Positions 9,164-17,205 of a stretch of 64,000 nt of DNA are shown here, piece after piece; position 1 is the first letter of the stretch, and each line of letters opens with the position of its first letter. Origin of the DNA: an uncultured Rhodospirillales bacterium (GTDB lineage: Bacteria; Pseudomonadota; Alphaproteobacteria; CAAGCB01; CAG-977); the NCBI GenBank assembly GCA_902777205.1, contig CACYSU010000001.1, positions 147,832 to 211,831 on the forward strand. The letters are read 5' to 3'. The translations under genes were made by a program, and so were the position numbers. The notes beneath the pieces are model-generated. The model searched no databases. It worked only from the letters and a program-made list of their open reading frames with translations, and was not told the DNA's origin.

Positions 9164-10168
9164 ATGAAAACCGGATTGAAAACGATGAATTGGAAACGAC
9201 GGGCGGGCGCGCTGCTGGTGTTGGCGGCACTGTCCGGATGCGTCGTCGTGCCTTTGAACAGTTCGGACGGATACCGCCCCGTGCGCGCGGTCAATTCCAG
9301 ACGCACGAACGTTCACGACCGCACGCAATACCGGATTCAAAGCATTTCGCCGTCGTTCGTGACGGTGAAAAAGGGCGACACGGTGTATTCATTGTCCCGC
9401 CGCCACAACGTGCCGATCCGTTCGCTGATCGAAACGAACGGCCTGTCCGCGCCGTTTCTGCTGTCGCCGGGGCAGCGGCTGAAGCTGCCGCCCGCGTCCG
9501 TCCACGTCGTGCGCAAAGGCGACACGATTTACAGCATTTCGCGCCGCTATAACGTGGATATGAGCTTGCTCGCCCGCCAAAACAAGCTGAAAGAACCCTA
9601 TTCCATTTACGAGGGACAGTTTTTGAAACTGCCGGGGTCGATTGTGGAAAAGCCCGCCGCGCAGGTGGCCATCCGGTCGGCGGCGGCGAAAACGCCTGCG
9701 AAAACGGCGGCCAAGGCGTCCGCGAAAAAAACAACGCCGGCGACCAAGAAAAACGCGGTGCGTTTGCCGCCCGCGCCCAACCGGTCGCAATCGAAGTTCG
9801 CTTGGCCGGTTGACGGCAAAATCATGACAAAATTCGGCGCGGCGGGGGCGGGGCGTCACAACGACGGCGTCAATATCAAAGTCGCCGAGGGCACGGCCGT
9901 TCGGGCGGCGGAAAACGGCGTCGTCGCCTATGCCGGAAACGAATTGAAAGGGTTTGGCAACCTGTTGCTGATCAAACACGCCGACGGGTGGATCACCGCC
10001 TACGCCCATAACAAACAGCTGCTGGTCAAACGCGGACAGACGGTTCGGCGCGGCCAGCCGGTCGCCAAGGCCGGAAAAACGGGCGGGGAGAAGGAATCGC
10101 AGCTGCATTTTGAAATCCGAAAAGGGACGAAAGCGGTCGATCCGCTGTTGTATCTGGAACGCCGATGA
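9164..10168 (+). CDS. LysM/M23-like lipoprotein, NlpD-type division factor
   Basis: An outer-membrane lipoprotein (lipobox LSGC at about residues 23-26) with two LysM peptidoglycan-binding domains (about residues 65-108 and 113-155), an Ala/Lys/Thr-rich linker, and a C-terminal M23/LytM domain (about 215-334). In the LytM domain the first zinc-ligand motif HxGxD is replaced by NDGVN, so both ligands are lost, while AYAHN and LHFEI remain. This is the pattern of NlpD/EnvC-type amidase activators rather than active endopeptidases. Two starts are possible: ATG 9164, or ATG 9185, which gives a shorter and more typical lipoprotein signal. The next lipoprotein gene begins 16 bp downstream. Confidence 0.85.
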   Translation: MKTGLKTMNWKRRAGALLVLAALSGCVVVPLNSSDGYRPVRAVNSRRTNVHDRTQYRIQSISPSFVTVKKGDTVYSLSRRHNVPIRSLIETNGLSAPFLLSPGQRLKLPPASVHVVRKGDTIYSISRRYNVDMSLLARQNKLKEPYSIYEGQFLKLPGSIVEKPAAQVAIRSAAAKTPAKTAAKASAKKTTPATKKNAVRLPPAPNRSQSKFAWPVDGKIMTKFGAAGAGRHNDGVNIKVAEGTAVRAAENGVVAYAGNELKGFGNLLLIKHADGWITAYAHNKQLLVKRGQTVRRGQPVAKAGKTGGEKESQLHFEIRKGTKAVDPLLYLERR

Positions 10169-10184
10169 TTGAAAGGGGGATGAA

Positions 10185-10817
10185 ATGAAAACGAAAATCT
10201 TGTGTTCCGCCGCCGCTTTGGCGTTTTTGGCCGGATGCGGTTTGATGGAGGTCGGCAAAACGCAGACCGTTTCTTTTACATCGAACGTTGACGAAACGGG
10301 GATTTTCGACCGCGACGGAAAGCGGGTTTGCGCGACGCCGTGCGAAATCGAATTGCCCAGACAGAAAAACGATTTGTACTTTGTCGCCAAAAAGGCCGGA
10401 TACGTCAACCGCCCGTTTTTCCTGACGGTCGTTCCGGAAAAAAGCTTTTTCAAACATATGCTGACATCTGGGATTATCTTTCCGTTGTCGCCCGCGACGA
10501 CGGTTGATCTGGCGACCGGCGCGGCGTATGAATACGCCCCCGGAAAAATCTATCTGAACATGATTGAAAAAGGATCGGCCGAGGATTTGAAACAACAGGA
10601 AACCGAACAGGAAATCCGCCGGTTCTTTATGGCGAATTACGAAATCCTGCGGCTGGACGCGCGCGTCGGCCGCGGCGAAGCGCTGGACGCTTTGGCGCAA
10701 ATGATGAATGTGCCGGAAAACGAATTGGCGCATATGATTTCAAAAATGGCCGGTCCGGAAACGGGCGGCAACGAATTGATCCGGCTGTACCGCCGCGCGG
10801 TGACGACAAACCGGTGA
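10185..10817 (+). CDS. Lipoprotein with PEGA-like segment
   Basis: A 210-residue protein with a lipoprotein signal (FLAGC, Cys at about residue 19). Residues 30-75 contain CATPCEIELPRQKND followed by KKAGY, the pattern of PEGA-type surface domains (a TP..i.L strand and a terminal GY). A hydrophobic stretch at about 95-120 and a helical C-terminus follow. It has a GGGGGA-type ribosome site (AAAGGGGGATGAAATG), sits 16 bp after the LysM/M23 lipoprotein and is followed at once by a terminator, so the two form one operon. The specific role is unknown; an envelope function alongside its partner is inferred. Confidence 0.7.
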   Translation: MKTKILCSAAALAFLAGCGLMEVGKTQTVSFTSNVDETGIFDRDGKRVCATPCEIELPRQKNDLYFVAKKAGYVNRPFFLTVVPEKSFFKHMLTSGIIFPLSPATTVDLATGAAYEYAPGKIYLNMIEKGSAEDLKQQETEQEIRRFFMANYEILRLDARVGRGEALDALAQMMNVPENELAHMISKMAGPETGGNELIRLYRRAVTTNR

Positions 10818-10832
10818 GACCTTTGGCATAAA

Positions 10833-10867
10833 AAAACGCCGTCCGGTGGAATGATCGGGCGGCGTTT
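10833..10867. terminator. Bidirectional intrinsic terminator
   Basis: AAAACGCCG ... CGGCGTTTT forms a GC-rich stem flanked by A and T runs on both sides. It lies between the convergent lipoprotein gene and the autotransporter and can serve both. Confidence 0.8.
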
Positions 10868-10885
10868 TGCGTCGGGCGAGGGGGA

Positions 10886-13525
10886 TCAGAAATCGACCTT
10901 GACGTTGATCAGTCCGGTGTGATCCTGATAGTGTTCTTTGAACGCGCCGTCGTAGGACAGCGACAATTCGACTTCGTTCGTCAGGCGGACGGCGGCTTTC
11001 GCACCGACCTCGACCCCCAGCCGGTTCAGGTGTTCGCCCGCGGCGACGTAGCTCGCCCCGTCGGGCAGAGTGACCATCCGGCTTTCGTTCGGGCGCGCGA
11101 GGTCGTAAGTCAGCGCGGCTTTCATTTCCGGTGACACGGTGTATTTGCCGGCGGCGAAGTCTTTGCCCGTTTTCGCGCCGATGACGGCCGTCGTCGTGTT
11201 CAGGTTTTTGGCCGAAACGCGCACGCCCAGCTCGTCCGTATAGGCGTTTTGCCGCACGGCCGTAAAGCGCAGGGCGGCTTCGGGCGTCAGAGTGTCCATG
11301 TCATACCCCGCCGCGACCCGCGCGGAAAAAGTGTCGGCCTTGTACGAATTTTTCATGCCGGACAGCTTGGTTTTGTCGTCATAGTCCGAACGGCCGTACC
11401 CCAGCATCGCGTTGACGTACAGCGCGTCGGGCGCGTATTCGCCATACACGAACCCCGTGTGCGTGTCCGCGTTGATTTTCGACCGTCCGGTTTTGATGCC
11501 GGTCGAAGCGAACGCGTAGCCGAAGCCCGCTTTGATTTCGTCGGTCGCATTGCGTTCGACGCCCGCCGAAAATCCCGCCGTGCCGGATGTGAACCCGTCG
11601 TTGCCCGTCATTTTGGCGCGGTTGAACATCCCTTGCGCCCACGCGGCGGATTCGCCGGCGGTCAGGTCGCCGCCCGAACGGCCGGAAACGTCCGAAGCTC
11701 CGCCCAGTCGGCCGGAAACGGCGTTCATGACGGCGTTTGCCGCGCTTTTAGCGGTTTTAAAGGCGGAAGCCGCCGCGTCCGCCGGCGCGATTTCGCGCAA
11801 AGCCTGCTTTTGCAAACCGGCGTTCCCGCTGTCCAGCAGATCGGTCAGCCGGTCGGCGAACGGGTTGTCGTTGATCAGGTCAAGGATTTTGGACGCGTTT
11901 TCCTCGGTCGGGGAAACGTAAATCCCCGCCATGCGCAGGTCGCCGATCGCGCTTTCCGCACCGCCCGCAACCTTTAAAATCCACAGCGTGCCTTGGGATT
12001 GGTTCCACAAGTTTTCGGTCAGTTTGTACGCGTCCTTGTCGGCTTTCCAATCGTCTAAAGTGAAAGAGTCTTTGGCGGAAAACGCCCATTTGCTATAATT
12101 GCCGGAAATAATCGTGTAATTGCTGTAGTTGTAACCAACCACCGAGTATTGCTGCGCGTTTTTGCTTTTGACGTTTTTCAAATCAAACGTCAGGTTGACG
12201 TTGCTGACCGGTTTTTTGGACGACACGATTGTTGCTCTCGTGCCGGAGGAGGGGAGGATAATATTCAACGTCCCGCCCGTGATGCTGTTCGCTTCCATTG
12301 ATCCGCTTACCGTCAGGATGTCGTTGATGATTATATCCTCCGCCCTTGTGTGGTGCGCGGTCAGCGACGAATTCCCGTTGAAAGTGGCCTTTTTGTCAAA
12401 CTGAATGATATTTCCCGCGGAAATCGCGTTGTTCGTAAAGTCATAGCGGGAGGACGAAGCCCCGTCGAAAACCAAGTTGTCTTTCAACGCGGCGATGTTG
12501 ATCCCGTCGAAATAAGCGGTTTGATTTTCCGATACTACACTTCCCGCATAGTTTATGGTAACGTTTTCCGCTTTCAACGTTCCCGTTCCGGTGATCCGCG
12601 CGGCGGTTTCAGGATCTGACCCGGCTTCCTCTCTCTTATTGTTAAAAATCAAATTTGAAACCGCAAGGTCGGAATTCAAGGTAACATCTGCGGATTTGGA
12701 ATCATAAGCTCTCGTCAACGTCAGCCTGCCGATTTCGGAGCCCTGCGCCAATTTCAAACGGGACATATCAAGAACGCTGTCTTTGAATATCGCTTCAATA
12801 TTACCGTTGAAGTTTCCGTTGAATGACCAATCGCGGTCGGTTTCAAATTTCATGTCCCCCTGCATATCGCCCGTGAAATGTCCGGACAGGTCCAGGTTGC
12901 CTGAAAGATTGCCCGTGAAATGTCCATGCAGGTCCAGGTTGCCTATAAGATTGCCCGTGAACGCGCCGCCGTCGTTCACCCTCAAATCGCCGTTCAGCAA
13001 ACCGTTGCCCGTGCCGTCCAGATTTTTCAACGTCAGGCTGCTGTTGGATAAAACGGTGAGCGAGCTTGCCCGGATGCTGTCCGCCATTATGGTGTTGTTT
13101 CCGTTGAAATTGGCGCCGATAAAGTTGACGGAACTGTAGCCGCCCAGATTTGTCTTTATTTGCGTGTTCGTAAAAACGGTGTCGTTATTAAAAATGACAT
13201 CCGTATCCTTAAAATTCAATAAAACATTCGAGATCGTCAGGGAAACCGAGCCGTCTTGCGGGTTTACATACGTTGTGCCGTTTTTGGTCGTTCCGTTTTT
13301 ATCGTATTTCGTCCGGAAAGTGATTTCCGCCCCGTTCGCGCCCGTAATGCCGCCGACGTTCACATCCCCGTACTCGGCGTTGCGCAAATCAACGGTCAAT
13401 GCGCCGTTCGCGTTGATGCTGTCCGCGTTGATCAGAGACTTCGCGCTCAGCGTTGAATTGGTTGTGTCAAGATTGCCCGCCGAAAGGACTTTTTCCGCGT
13501 ACAGAGTGGAGTTGGACATACTCAA
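10886..13525 (-). CDS. Autotransporter, C-terminal fragment: passenger end and beta-barrel
   Basis: An 879-codon frame ending in a classic type Va autotransporter barrel. The passenger part is beta-helix-like, rich in Asn, Ser, Thr and Gly with many short NST/GNL strands. The last 270 or so residues (from about ESAAWAQGMFNRAKM) carry alternating aromatic strands and end in VKVDF, with the C-terminal Phe needed for BAM insertion. The frame begins at a TTG at 13525 only because the reading frame breaks just upstream, in a run of eight G on the coding strand (13530-13537). With nine G the upstream frame would continue directly into this one. Protein level and surface display therefore depend on that tract. 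Confidence 0.85.
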   Translation of the reverse strand: MSMSNSTLYAEKVLSAGNLDTTNSTLSAKSLINADSINANGALTVDLRNAEYGDVNVGGITGANGAEITFRTKYDKNGTTKNGTTYVNPQDGSVSLTISNVLLNFKDTDVIFNNDTVFTNTQIKTNLGGYSSVNFIGANFNGNNTIMADSIRASSLTVLSNSSLTLKNLDGTGNGLLNGDLRVNDGGAFTGNLIGNLDLHGHFTGNLSGNLDLSGHFTGDMQGDMKFETDRDWSFNGNFNGNIEAIFKDSVLDMSRLKLAQGSEIGRLTLTRAYDSKSADVTLNSDLAVSNLIFNNKREEAGSDPETAARITGTGTLKAENVTINYAGSVVSENQTAYFDGINIAALKDNLVFDGASSSRYDFTNNAISAGNIIQFDKKATFNGNSSLTAHHTRAEDIIINDILTVSGSMEANSITGGTLNIILPSSGTRATIVSSKKPVSNVNLTFDLKNVKSKNAQQYSVVGYNYSNYTIISGNYSKWAFSAKDSFTLDDWKADKDAYKLTENLWNQSQGTLWILKVAGGAESAIGDLRMAGIYVSPTEENASKILDLINDNPFADRLTDLLDSGNAGLQKQALREIAPADAAASAFKTAKSAANAVMNAVSGRLGGASDVSGRSGGDLTAGESAAWAQGMFNRAKMTGNDGFTSGTAGFSAGVERNATDEIKAGFGYAFASTGIKTGRSKINADTHTGFVYGEYAPDALYVNAMLGYGRSDYDDKTKLSGMKNSYKADTFSARVAAGYDMDTLTPEAALRFTAVRQNAYTDELGVRVSAKNLNTTTAVIGAKTGKDFAAGKYTVSPEMKAALTYDLARPNESRMVTLPDGASYVAAGEHLNRLGVEVGAKAAVRLTNEVELSLSYDGAFKEHYQDHTGLINVKVDF
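12869..12952 (-). repeat. 42-bp tandem repeat in the autotransporter passenger
   Basis: Two adjacent 42-bp units (12869-12910 and 12911-12952) share the core GCCCGTGAAATGTCC and AGGTCCAGGTTGCCT, with a partial third copy after them. They encode 14-residue units of the form GNLxGNLDLxGHFT. In-register repeats of this length fit successive turns of a beta-helix and could expand or contract. Confidence 0.75.
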
Positions 13526-14211
13526 CGTACCCCCCCCGTTACGTCAAGATCCCCGCCAAATTTGATTGTAACGTCGTTAAACAGGCTGTCTTTGACCACG
13601 TCCAATTTTCGGGTTGTTATGATATTTCCGTTCCCGTTGACGGTTGCGTAACGGGCGGCCACAGAAGATGTTTCATTCAACAGGGTAATGTCCGCGTTCA
13701 TATTGAAAACGCGTTGTTCGGAACCGTTGAAATCGCCAAGGTAAAATTCTGTGCCGGTTGACGACGGATTGATTTTTATATTGTCGTTCCAAGTGTAGTC
13801 CGCCTTTTCGATATATATTTGGACATTCGTCAATTCGCCGCTGAACCGCGAATTTTCATCGAAAATGCGCAGATTGCCGCCGTTCAGATTTCCTTCGATT
13901 TCGCCGCCTTTCAGGGAAACGTCCTTGCCTTCCAGAAGCCATTCGCCGGCGGCGGTGTTTTTGTAATTTCTTAAATACAGCCGGTCGTTTGAATAAAATT
14001 CGTTGGCGGCGTCGGAGTTGTCATATCCGTGATAATATCCGGTGGTTTTATCGGCGTAGATATACACCTTTTCGCCGTATTTCATACTTTCGGCGGCGGA
14101 TTTCTTGCCAAGGGAAAACGTGCCTCTGTTTTTAAACTGCGCACGCCAGACGGTGCCGAAAAAATCATCAATATCTACGTCATCAAAAATACCCTGTGTA
14201 ATCGTTGACAA
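13522..14211 (-). CDS. Autotransporter, middle passenger fragment (frame-broken)
   Basis: A 229-codon frame with passenger-type composition (Asn, Gly, Asp, Ser and Thr, strands such as LKGGEIEGNLNGGNLRIF). It has no signal peptide and no real start: the first available codon is a TTG at 14211 without a ribosome site. It overlaps the upstream fragment by 37 bases and the downstream one by 4. It ends in GGDLDVTGGVR and a TGA created immediately after the eight-G run. Adding one G gives LDVTGGGTLSMSNSTL, a natural continuation. It is best read as part of one 1270-residue autotransporter rather than as a gene of its own. Confidence 0.7.
   Translation of the reverse strand: MSTITQGIFDDVDIDDFFGTVWRAQFKNRGTFSLGKKSAAESMKYGEKVYIYADKTTGYYHGYDNSDAANEFYSNDRLYLRNYKNTAAGEWLLEGKDVSLKGGEIEGNLNGGNLRIFDENSRFSGELTNVQIYIEKADYTWNDNIKINPSSTGTEFYLGDFNGSEQRVFNMNADITLLNETSSVAARYATVNGNGNIITTRKLDVVKDSLFNDVTIKFGGDLDVTGGVR
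13530..13537 (-). repeat. Eight-G homopolymer at the frame junction
   Basis: The plus strand shows eight consecutive C, read as eight G in the coding direction. It sits exactly where the middle autotransporter frame must pass into the barrel frame. Nine (or six) G would join the frames; eight or seven do not. Tracts of this size are prone to slipped-strand mispairing and underlie phase variation in several pathogens. Confidence 0.8.
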
Positions 14212-14615
14212 CGTCGATCCGGCAACGTGCCGCCCCGCATTGTGTTCGTGTTCAAAGAAAGATTGGAATTGCCCAAAATTTTAAAATTGATACCCGATAT
14301 CGTATGGTTGCCGCTGCCTATGACACCGTTATCTCCGTTAATGGACAATGTGTTGCCATTTCCCGTAACATTGCCATAGATGTATATGAGCGTATTTTTT
14401 AAAGTGCCGGCGCCCGTGATTGACATATTACCATTGACAACACCGTAAATCGACCGAAGACCTTGATTGCCATCCAGAGTGAAATGATTTGATCCCGTAT
14501 CGTCGAACGCGATTGTCTTGACATTGGGTACACTTTTATCAAGCACCGTGTCTTGATCCACGGTCAGTATGCCGTCTTTAAAATCGGCGTTCGCCGCGTG
14601 CGGCAAAAACACCAT
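14175..14615 (-). CDS. Autotransporter, N-terminal fragment with signal peptide
   Basis: This 146-codon frame holds the signal-peptide end (FLPHAANAD, cleavage likely after ANA) and the first passenger strands. The ATG at 14615 is too close to the cleavage site. In frame upstream lies a full signal sequence (hydrophobic VLIKCLLAG before it), preceded by AGGAGGGGG at 14714-14706, but the codon at the expected start (14696-14694) is ATA, not ATG, GTG or TTG. The frame ends shortly after GGTLP. Inserting one base in the CCGG near 14217-14221 gives GGTLPGSTLSTITQG and joins the middle fragment. With both one-base corrections the span 14696-10886 is an exact multiple of three, encoding 1270 residues. 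Confidence 0.65.
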   Translation of the reverse strand: MVFLPHAANADFKDGILTVDQDTVLDKSVPNVKTIAFDDTGSNHFTLDGNQGLRSIYGVVNGNMSITGAGTLKNTLIYIYGNVTGNGNTLSINGDNGVIGSGNHTISGINFKILGNSNLSLNTNTMRGGTLPDRRCQRLHRVFLMT

Positions 14616-14870
14616 GCCCGCCAGCAGACATTTGATTAAAACGGATTGATAGCGGTGATTTAAAACGGACAGGCCGTGTTTCGTGACAAAGCGTATGGAT
14701 TGTTTCCCCCTCCTGTAAAGAAAACCAAAATGCTATCACTTTCATACACCGTTTAAGGGGATATGCAATCGTTTTTTAACGATATTATTTTTGCAACAAT
14801 CCGCGCCGCCGGAAAATGTCGGGTCGCGCCGTTCGTTCGGGGCAGGGGGCGGAAAACAAAACCGGAAATG

Positions 14871-14896
14871 AAAAAGCCCCGCGTTTGCGGGGCTTT
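14871..14896 (-). terminator. Terminator of the 15-residue mini-gene
   Basis: On the minus strand AAAGCCCCGC, a four-base loop and GCGGGGCTTT are followed by a run of T. It starts 12 bases after the TAA of the short open frame at 14909-14956 and lies well upstream of the autotransporter. Confidence 0.8.
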
Positions 14897-14908
14897 CGAT
14901 CGCTGTCA

Positions 14909-14956
14909 TTACATACGAATGTAAGGGATAAATTCGCCGGCGAAATCAATCGTCAT
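14909..14956 (-). CDS. 15-residue mini-gene MTIDFAGEFIPYIRM
   Basis: A tiny open frame with all the parts of a real gene. The ribosome site GGAGG is seven bases before the ATG, the TAA is followed 12 bases later by a strong terminator, and a promoter-like TTGATT-17-TAAAAA lies 34 bases upstream. The whole transcript would be only about 112 bases. The peptide contains E8 and Y12, the E-x3-Y spacing that PqqA-type precursor peptides use for cross-linking, but no radical-SAM or other maturase is nearby, so this may be chance. A leader peptide for attenuation of the autotransporter gene downstream, or a free regulatory peptide, are alternatives. It is not homologous to anything I recognise. Confidence 0.5.
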   Translation of the reverse strand: MTIDFAGEFIPYIRM

Positions 14957-14989
14957 AACAGAAACCTCCAAATTTTGTTGACGATGTGC

Positions 14990-15018
14990 TTTTTACACGT
15001 TTTTTTGACGCGAATCAA
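14990..15018 (-). promoter_or_regulatory. Putative promoter of the mini-gene
   Basis: On the minus strand TTGATT (15018-15013) and TAAAAA (14995-14990) are 17 bases apart, directly after the recG stop codon. The same two hexamers with the same spacing occur before motA (26576-26548). Confidence 0.4.
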
Positions 15019-15036
15019 GCGTTTTTTGATACTTTT

Positions 15037-17127
15037 TCATCCGGCTTTCAGGGTTTTGACGGCTTCGTCCTTGCCGAACAGGTACAACAGCACCCGCAGC
15101 GCTTTGCCGCGTTCCGTTTTCAATTCGGGGTCGATGTTCATGATGTACTTGGCGTCGTTTTGCGCCATGGTCAGCAAATCGCGGTCGGCCGCCAGATCGG
15201 CGATCTTGAATTCCTGAACGCCGCTTTGTTTCGTCCCCAGCACTTCGCCCGCGCCGCGCAGGTTCAAATCCTCTTCGGCGATTTTAAACCCGTCCTGCGT
15301 TTCCCGCATCGCCGTCAGCCGCGATTTCGCCGTTTGGCCCAGCGGGTCGGCGTACAGCAGCAGGCACGTTGACGCCCGATCCCCGCGGCCGATGCGTCCC
15401 CGCAGCTGGTGCAGCTGCGCCAATCCGAACCGTTCCGCGTGTTCGATCACCATGACGGTCGCGGCGGGAACGTCAACGCCGACCTCGATCACCGTCGTCG
15501 CAACCAGAATGTCCAATTCCTTGCCCGCGAATTTTTGCATGACCGCGTCCTTTTCCGCGCCTTTCATTTTGCCGTGCGCCAGTCCGACGCGGTTCGGAAA
15601 CTGGCGGTTCAGGTATTCAAACCGTTCCTCGGCCGCGGCAAGGTCGATTTTCTCGCTTTCCTCGACCAGCGGGCAGACCCAGTACACTTTGTTTCCCTCC
15701 GCCAATGTGCGGCGCAGGGCGGCGGCGACCTCGTCCAGCCTTTGCGCGGGCAGGACGCGCGTCGCGATCGGTTTGCGCCCCGGCGGCAATTCGTCGATCT
15801 GCGACGTTTCCATGTCGCCGTAATACGTCAGCGCCAGCGTGCGGGGGATCGGCGTCGCCGTCATCACCAGCATATCCGCGTTGTTTCCCTTTTCCGACAG
15901 TTTCAACCGTTGATGCACGCCGAACTTGTGCTGTTCGTCAACCACGGTCAGGGCAAGGTCTTTGAACGCGACATCGTCGGAAAACAGGGCGTGCGTGCCG
16001 ATGACGATCTGCGCCGCGCCGGACGCGATTTGATCCAAAATCTCCTGCCGTTTCCGCCCTTTGTCGCGGCCGGTCAGCAGCACGACGTTCACGCCGCCCG
16101 CCGCCGCGGTTTTCGATATCGAATTGAAATGCTGGTTCGCCAGAATGTCCGTCGGTGCCATCAACGCCGCCTGCGCCCCCGTTTCGACCGCGTTCAGCAT
16201 CGAAAACAGCGCGACCATCGTTTTGCCCGATCCGACATCGCCTTGAACCAGCCGCAGCATCCGCAGCGGCGAATTCATGTCCGCGTTGATTTCCTTTAAC
16301 ACGCGGATTTGCGCGCCCGTCAACGAAAACGGTAAAGCGTCAAGCACCGCTTTCCTTATCCGGCCGTCGCCGTGAATCGAACGTCCCGCGACGCGGCGCA
16401 AATCGCGGCGAACCAACGCCAAAGCCAGCTGGTTCGCCAGCAATTCGTCATAGGCCAGCCGCTGTTTCGCCGGCCGCGAATTTTGCAAATCGGCGTCGGT
16501 TTGCGGAAAATGAACGGTTTTCAGCGCGGTTTGAAAATCCGGCCAATGTTCGCGTTTGGTCATGGCGGGGTCCTGCCAATCAGGCAGGACGGGCATCTTT
16601 TCGATAGCGGTACGAACGGCTTTGTTCAAAATTTTGCCAGAAAGCCCCGCCGTCAGGGGGTAAACGCACTCGATTTGCGGGATTTTGTCGAATTCCGTTT
16701 CGGAAACGATATAATCGGGGTGCGGCATTTGAATCTGCGCGTTTCCCGCGCCGAACCGTTCGACTTTGCCGCTGATGAAACGGCGTTCCCCGACGGGCAG
16801 GACTTGCGCCGGATAATTGCCGAAAGCGTGAAAAAACACGACCGTGATCGTCCCCGTGTCGTCGCGGCAAATGACGCGATGCGGGCTTTTGCGCGCGGCG
16901 GGGGCGATGTGGCGGACGGCTTCGACCTCGATCGTGACGACGGCGTTTTCGGGCGCGTCGGCGATTTTCGTTTTCATCCGGCGGTCGATATACCCCGTCG
17001 GCATATGGAACAACAGATCCGCAACCGTCGATCCGCACAGTTTTTCGCACAAAACAGCCGTTTTTTTGCCGATCCCCGGCAAGCTGTCCAACGGGGCGAA
17101 AAAGGGAAACAGAATTTCGGGGCGCAT
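15037..17127 (-). CDS. recG: ATP-dependent DNA helicase RecG
   Basis: A 696-residue superfamily 2 helicase that remodels stalled forks and Holliday junctions. The N-terminal wedge/OB domain is residues 1-240. The helicase core has Walker A GDVGSGKT, motif II DEQHKFGVHQR, motif [11 protein letters not shown] and the C-terminal motifs HGKM and QLRGRIGRGD. The frame is open much further upstream, but that extension is antisense to mfd. The ATG at 17127 has AGGA eight bases before it and starts at the conserved LDSLPGIGKKTA region, so it is the true start. It is divergent from mfd. Confidence 0.96.
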   Translation of the reverse strand: MRPEILFPFFAPLDSLPGIGKKTAVLCEKLCGSTVADLLFHMPTGYIDRRMKTKIADAPENAVVTIEVEAVRHIAPAARKSPHRVICRDDTGTITVVFFHAFGNYPAQVLPVGERRFISGKVERFGAGNAQIQMPHPDYIVSETEFDKIPQIECVYPLTAGLSGKILNKAVRTAIEKMPVLPDWQDPAMTKREHWPDFQTALKTVHFPQTDADLQNSRPAKQRLAYDELLANQLALALVRRDLRRVAGRSIHGDGRIRKAVLDALPFSLTGAQIRVLKEINADMNSPLRMLRLVQGDVGSGKTMVALFSMLNAVETGAQAALMAPTDILANQHFNSISKTAAAGGVNVVLLTGRDKGRKRQEILDQIASGAAQIVIGTHALFSDDVAFKDLALTVVDEQHKFGVHQRLKLSEKGNNADMLVMTATPIPRTLALTYYGDMETSQIDELPPGRKPIATRVLPAQRLDEVAAALRRTLAEGNKVYWVCPLVEESEKIDLAAAEERFEYLNRQFPNRVGLAHGKMKGAEKDAVMQKFAGKELDILVATTVIEVGVDVPAATVMVIEHAERFGLAQLHQLRGRIGRGDRASTCLLLYADPLGQTAKSRLTAMRETQDGFKIAEEDLNLRGAGEVLGTKQSGVQEFKIADLAADRDLLTMAQNDAKYIMNIDPELKTERGKALRVLLYLFGKDEAVKTLKAG

Positions 17128-17170
17128 CGGCGGATTCCTGAAAAATAAAAGGTGATTTTCTTTTTGTCCT

Positions 17171-17198
17171 ATTGTATTTATCTTGTGATACGGAGCAA
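17171..17198 (-). promoter_or_regulatory. Likely recG promoter
   Basis: Minus strand TTGCTC (17198-17193) and TACAAT (17176-17171), 16 bases apart, about 45 bases before the recG ATG and within the recG-mfd divergent gap. Confidence 0.35.
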
Positions 17199-17205
17199 GT
17201 TTAAA

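Noticed and set aside
12869-12952. 42-bp tandem repeat as a phase-variation switch
   Set aside because: The unit is a multiple of three, so copy change alters length but not frame.
17152-17205. Upstream GTG start for mfd
   Set aside because: It would add a hydrophobic stretch unlike Mfd and lies over the recG promoter region; ATG 17206 has a better ribosome site.
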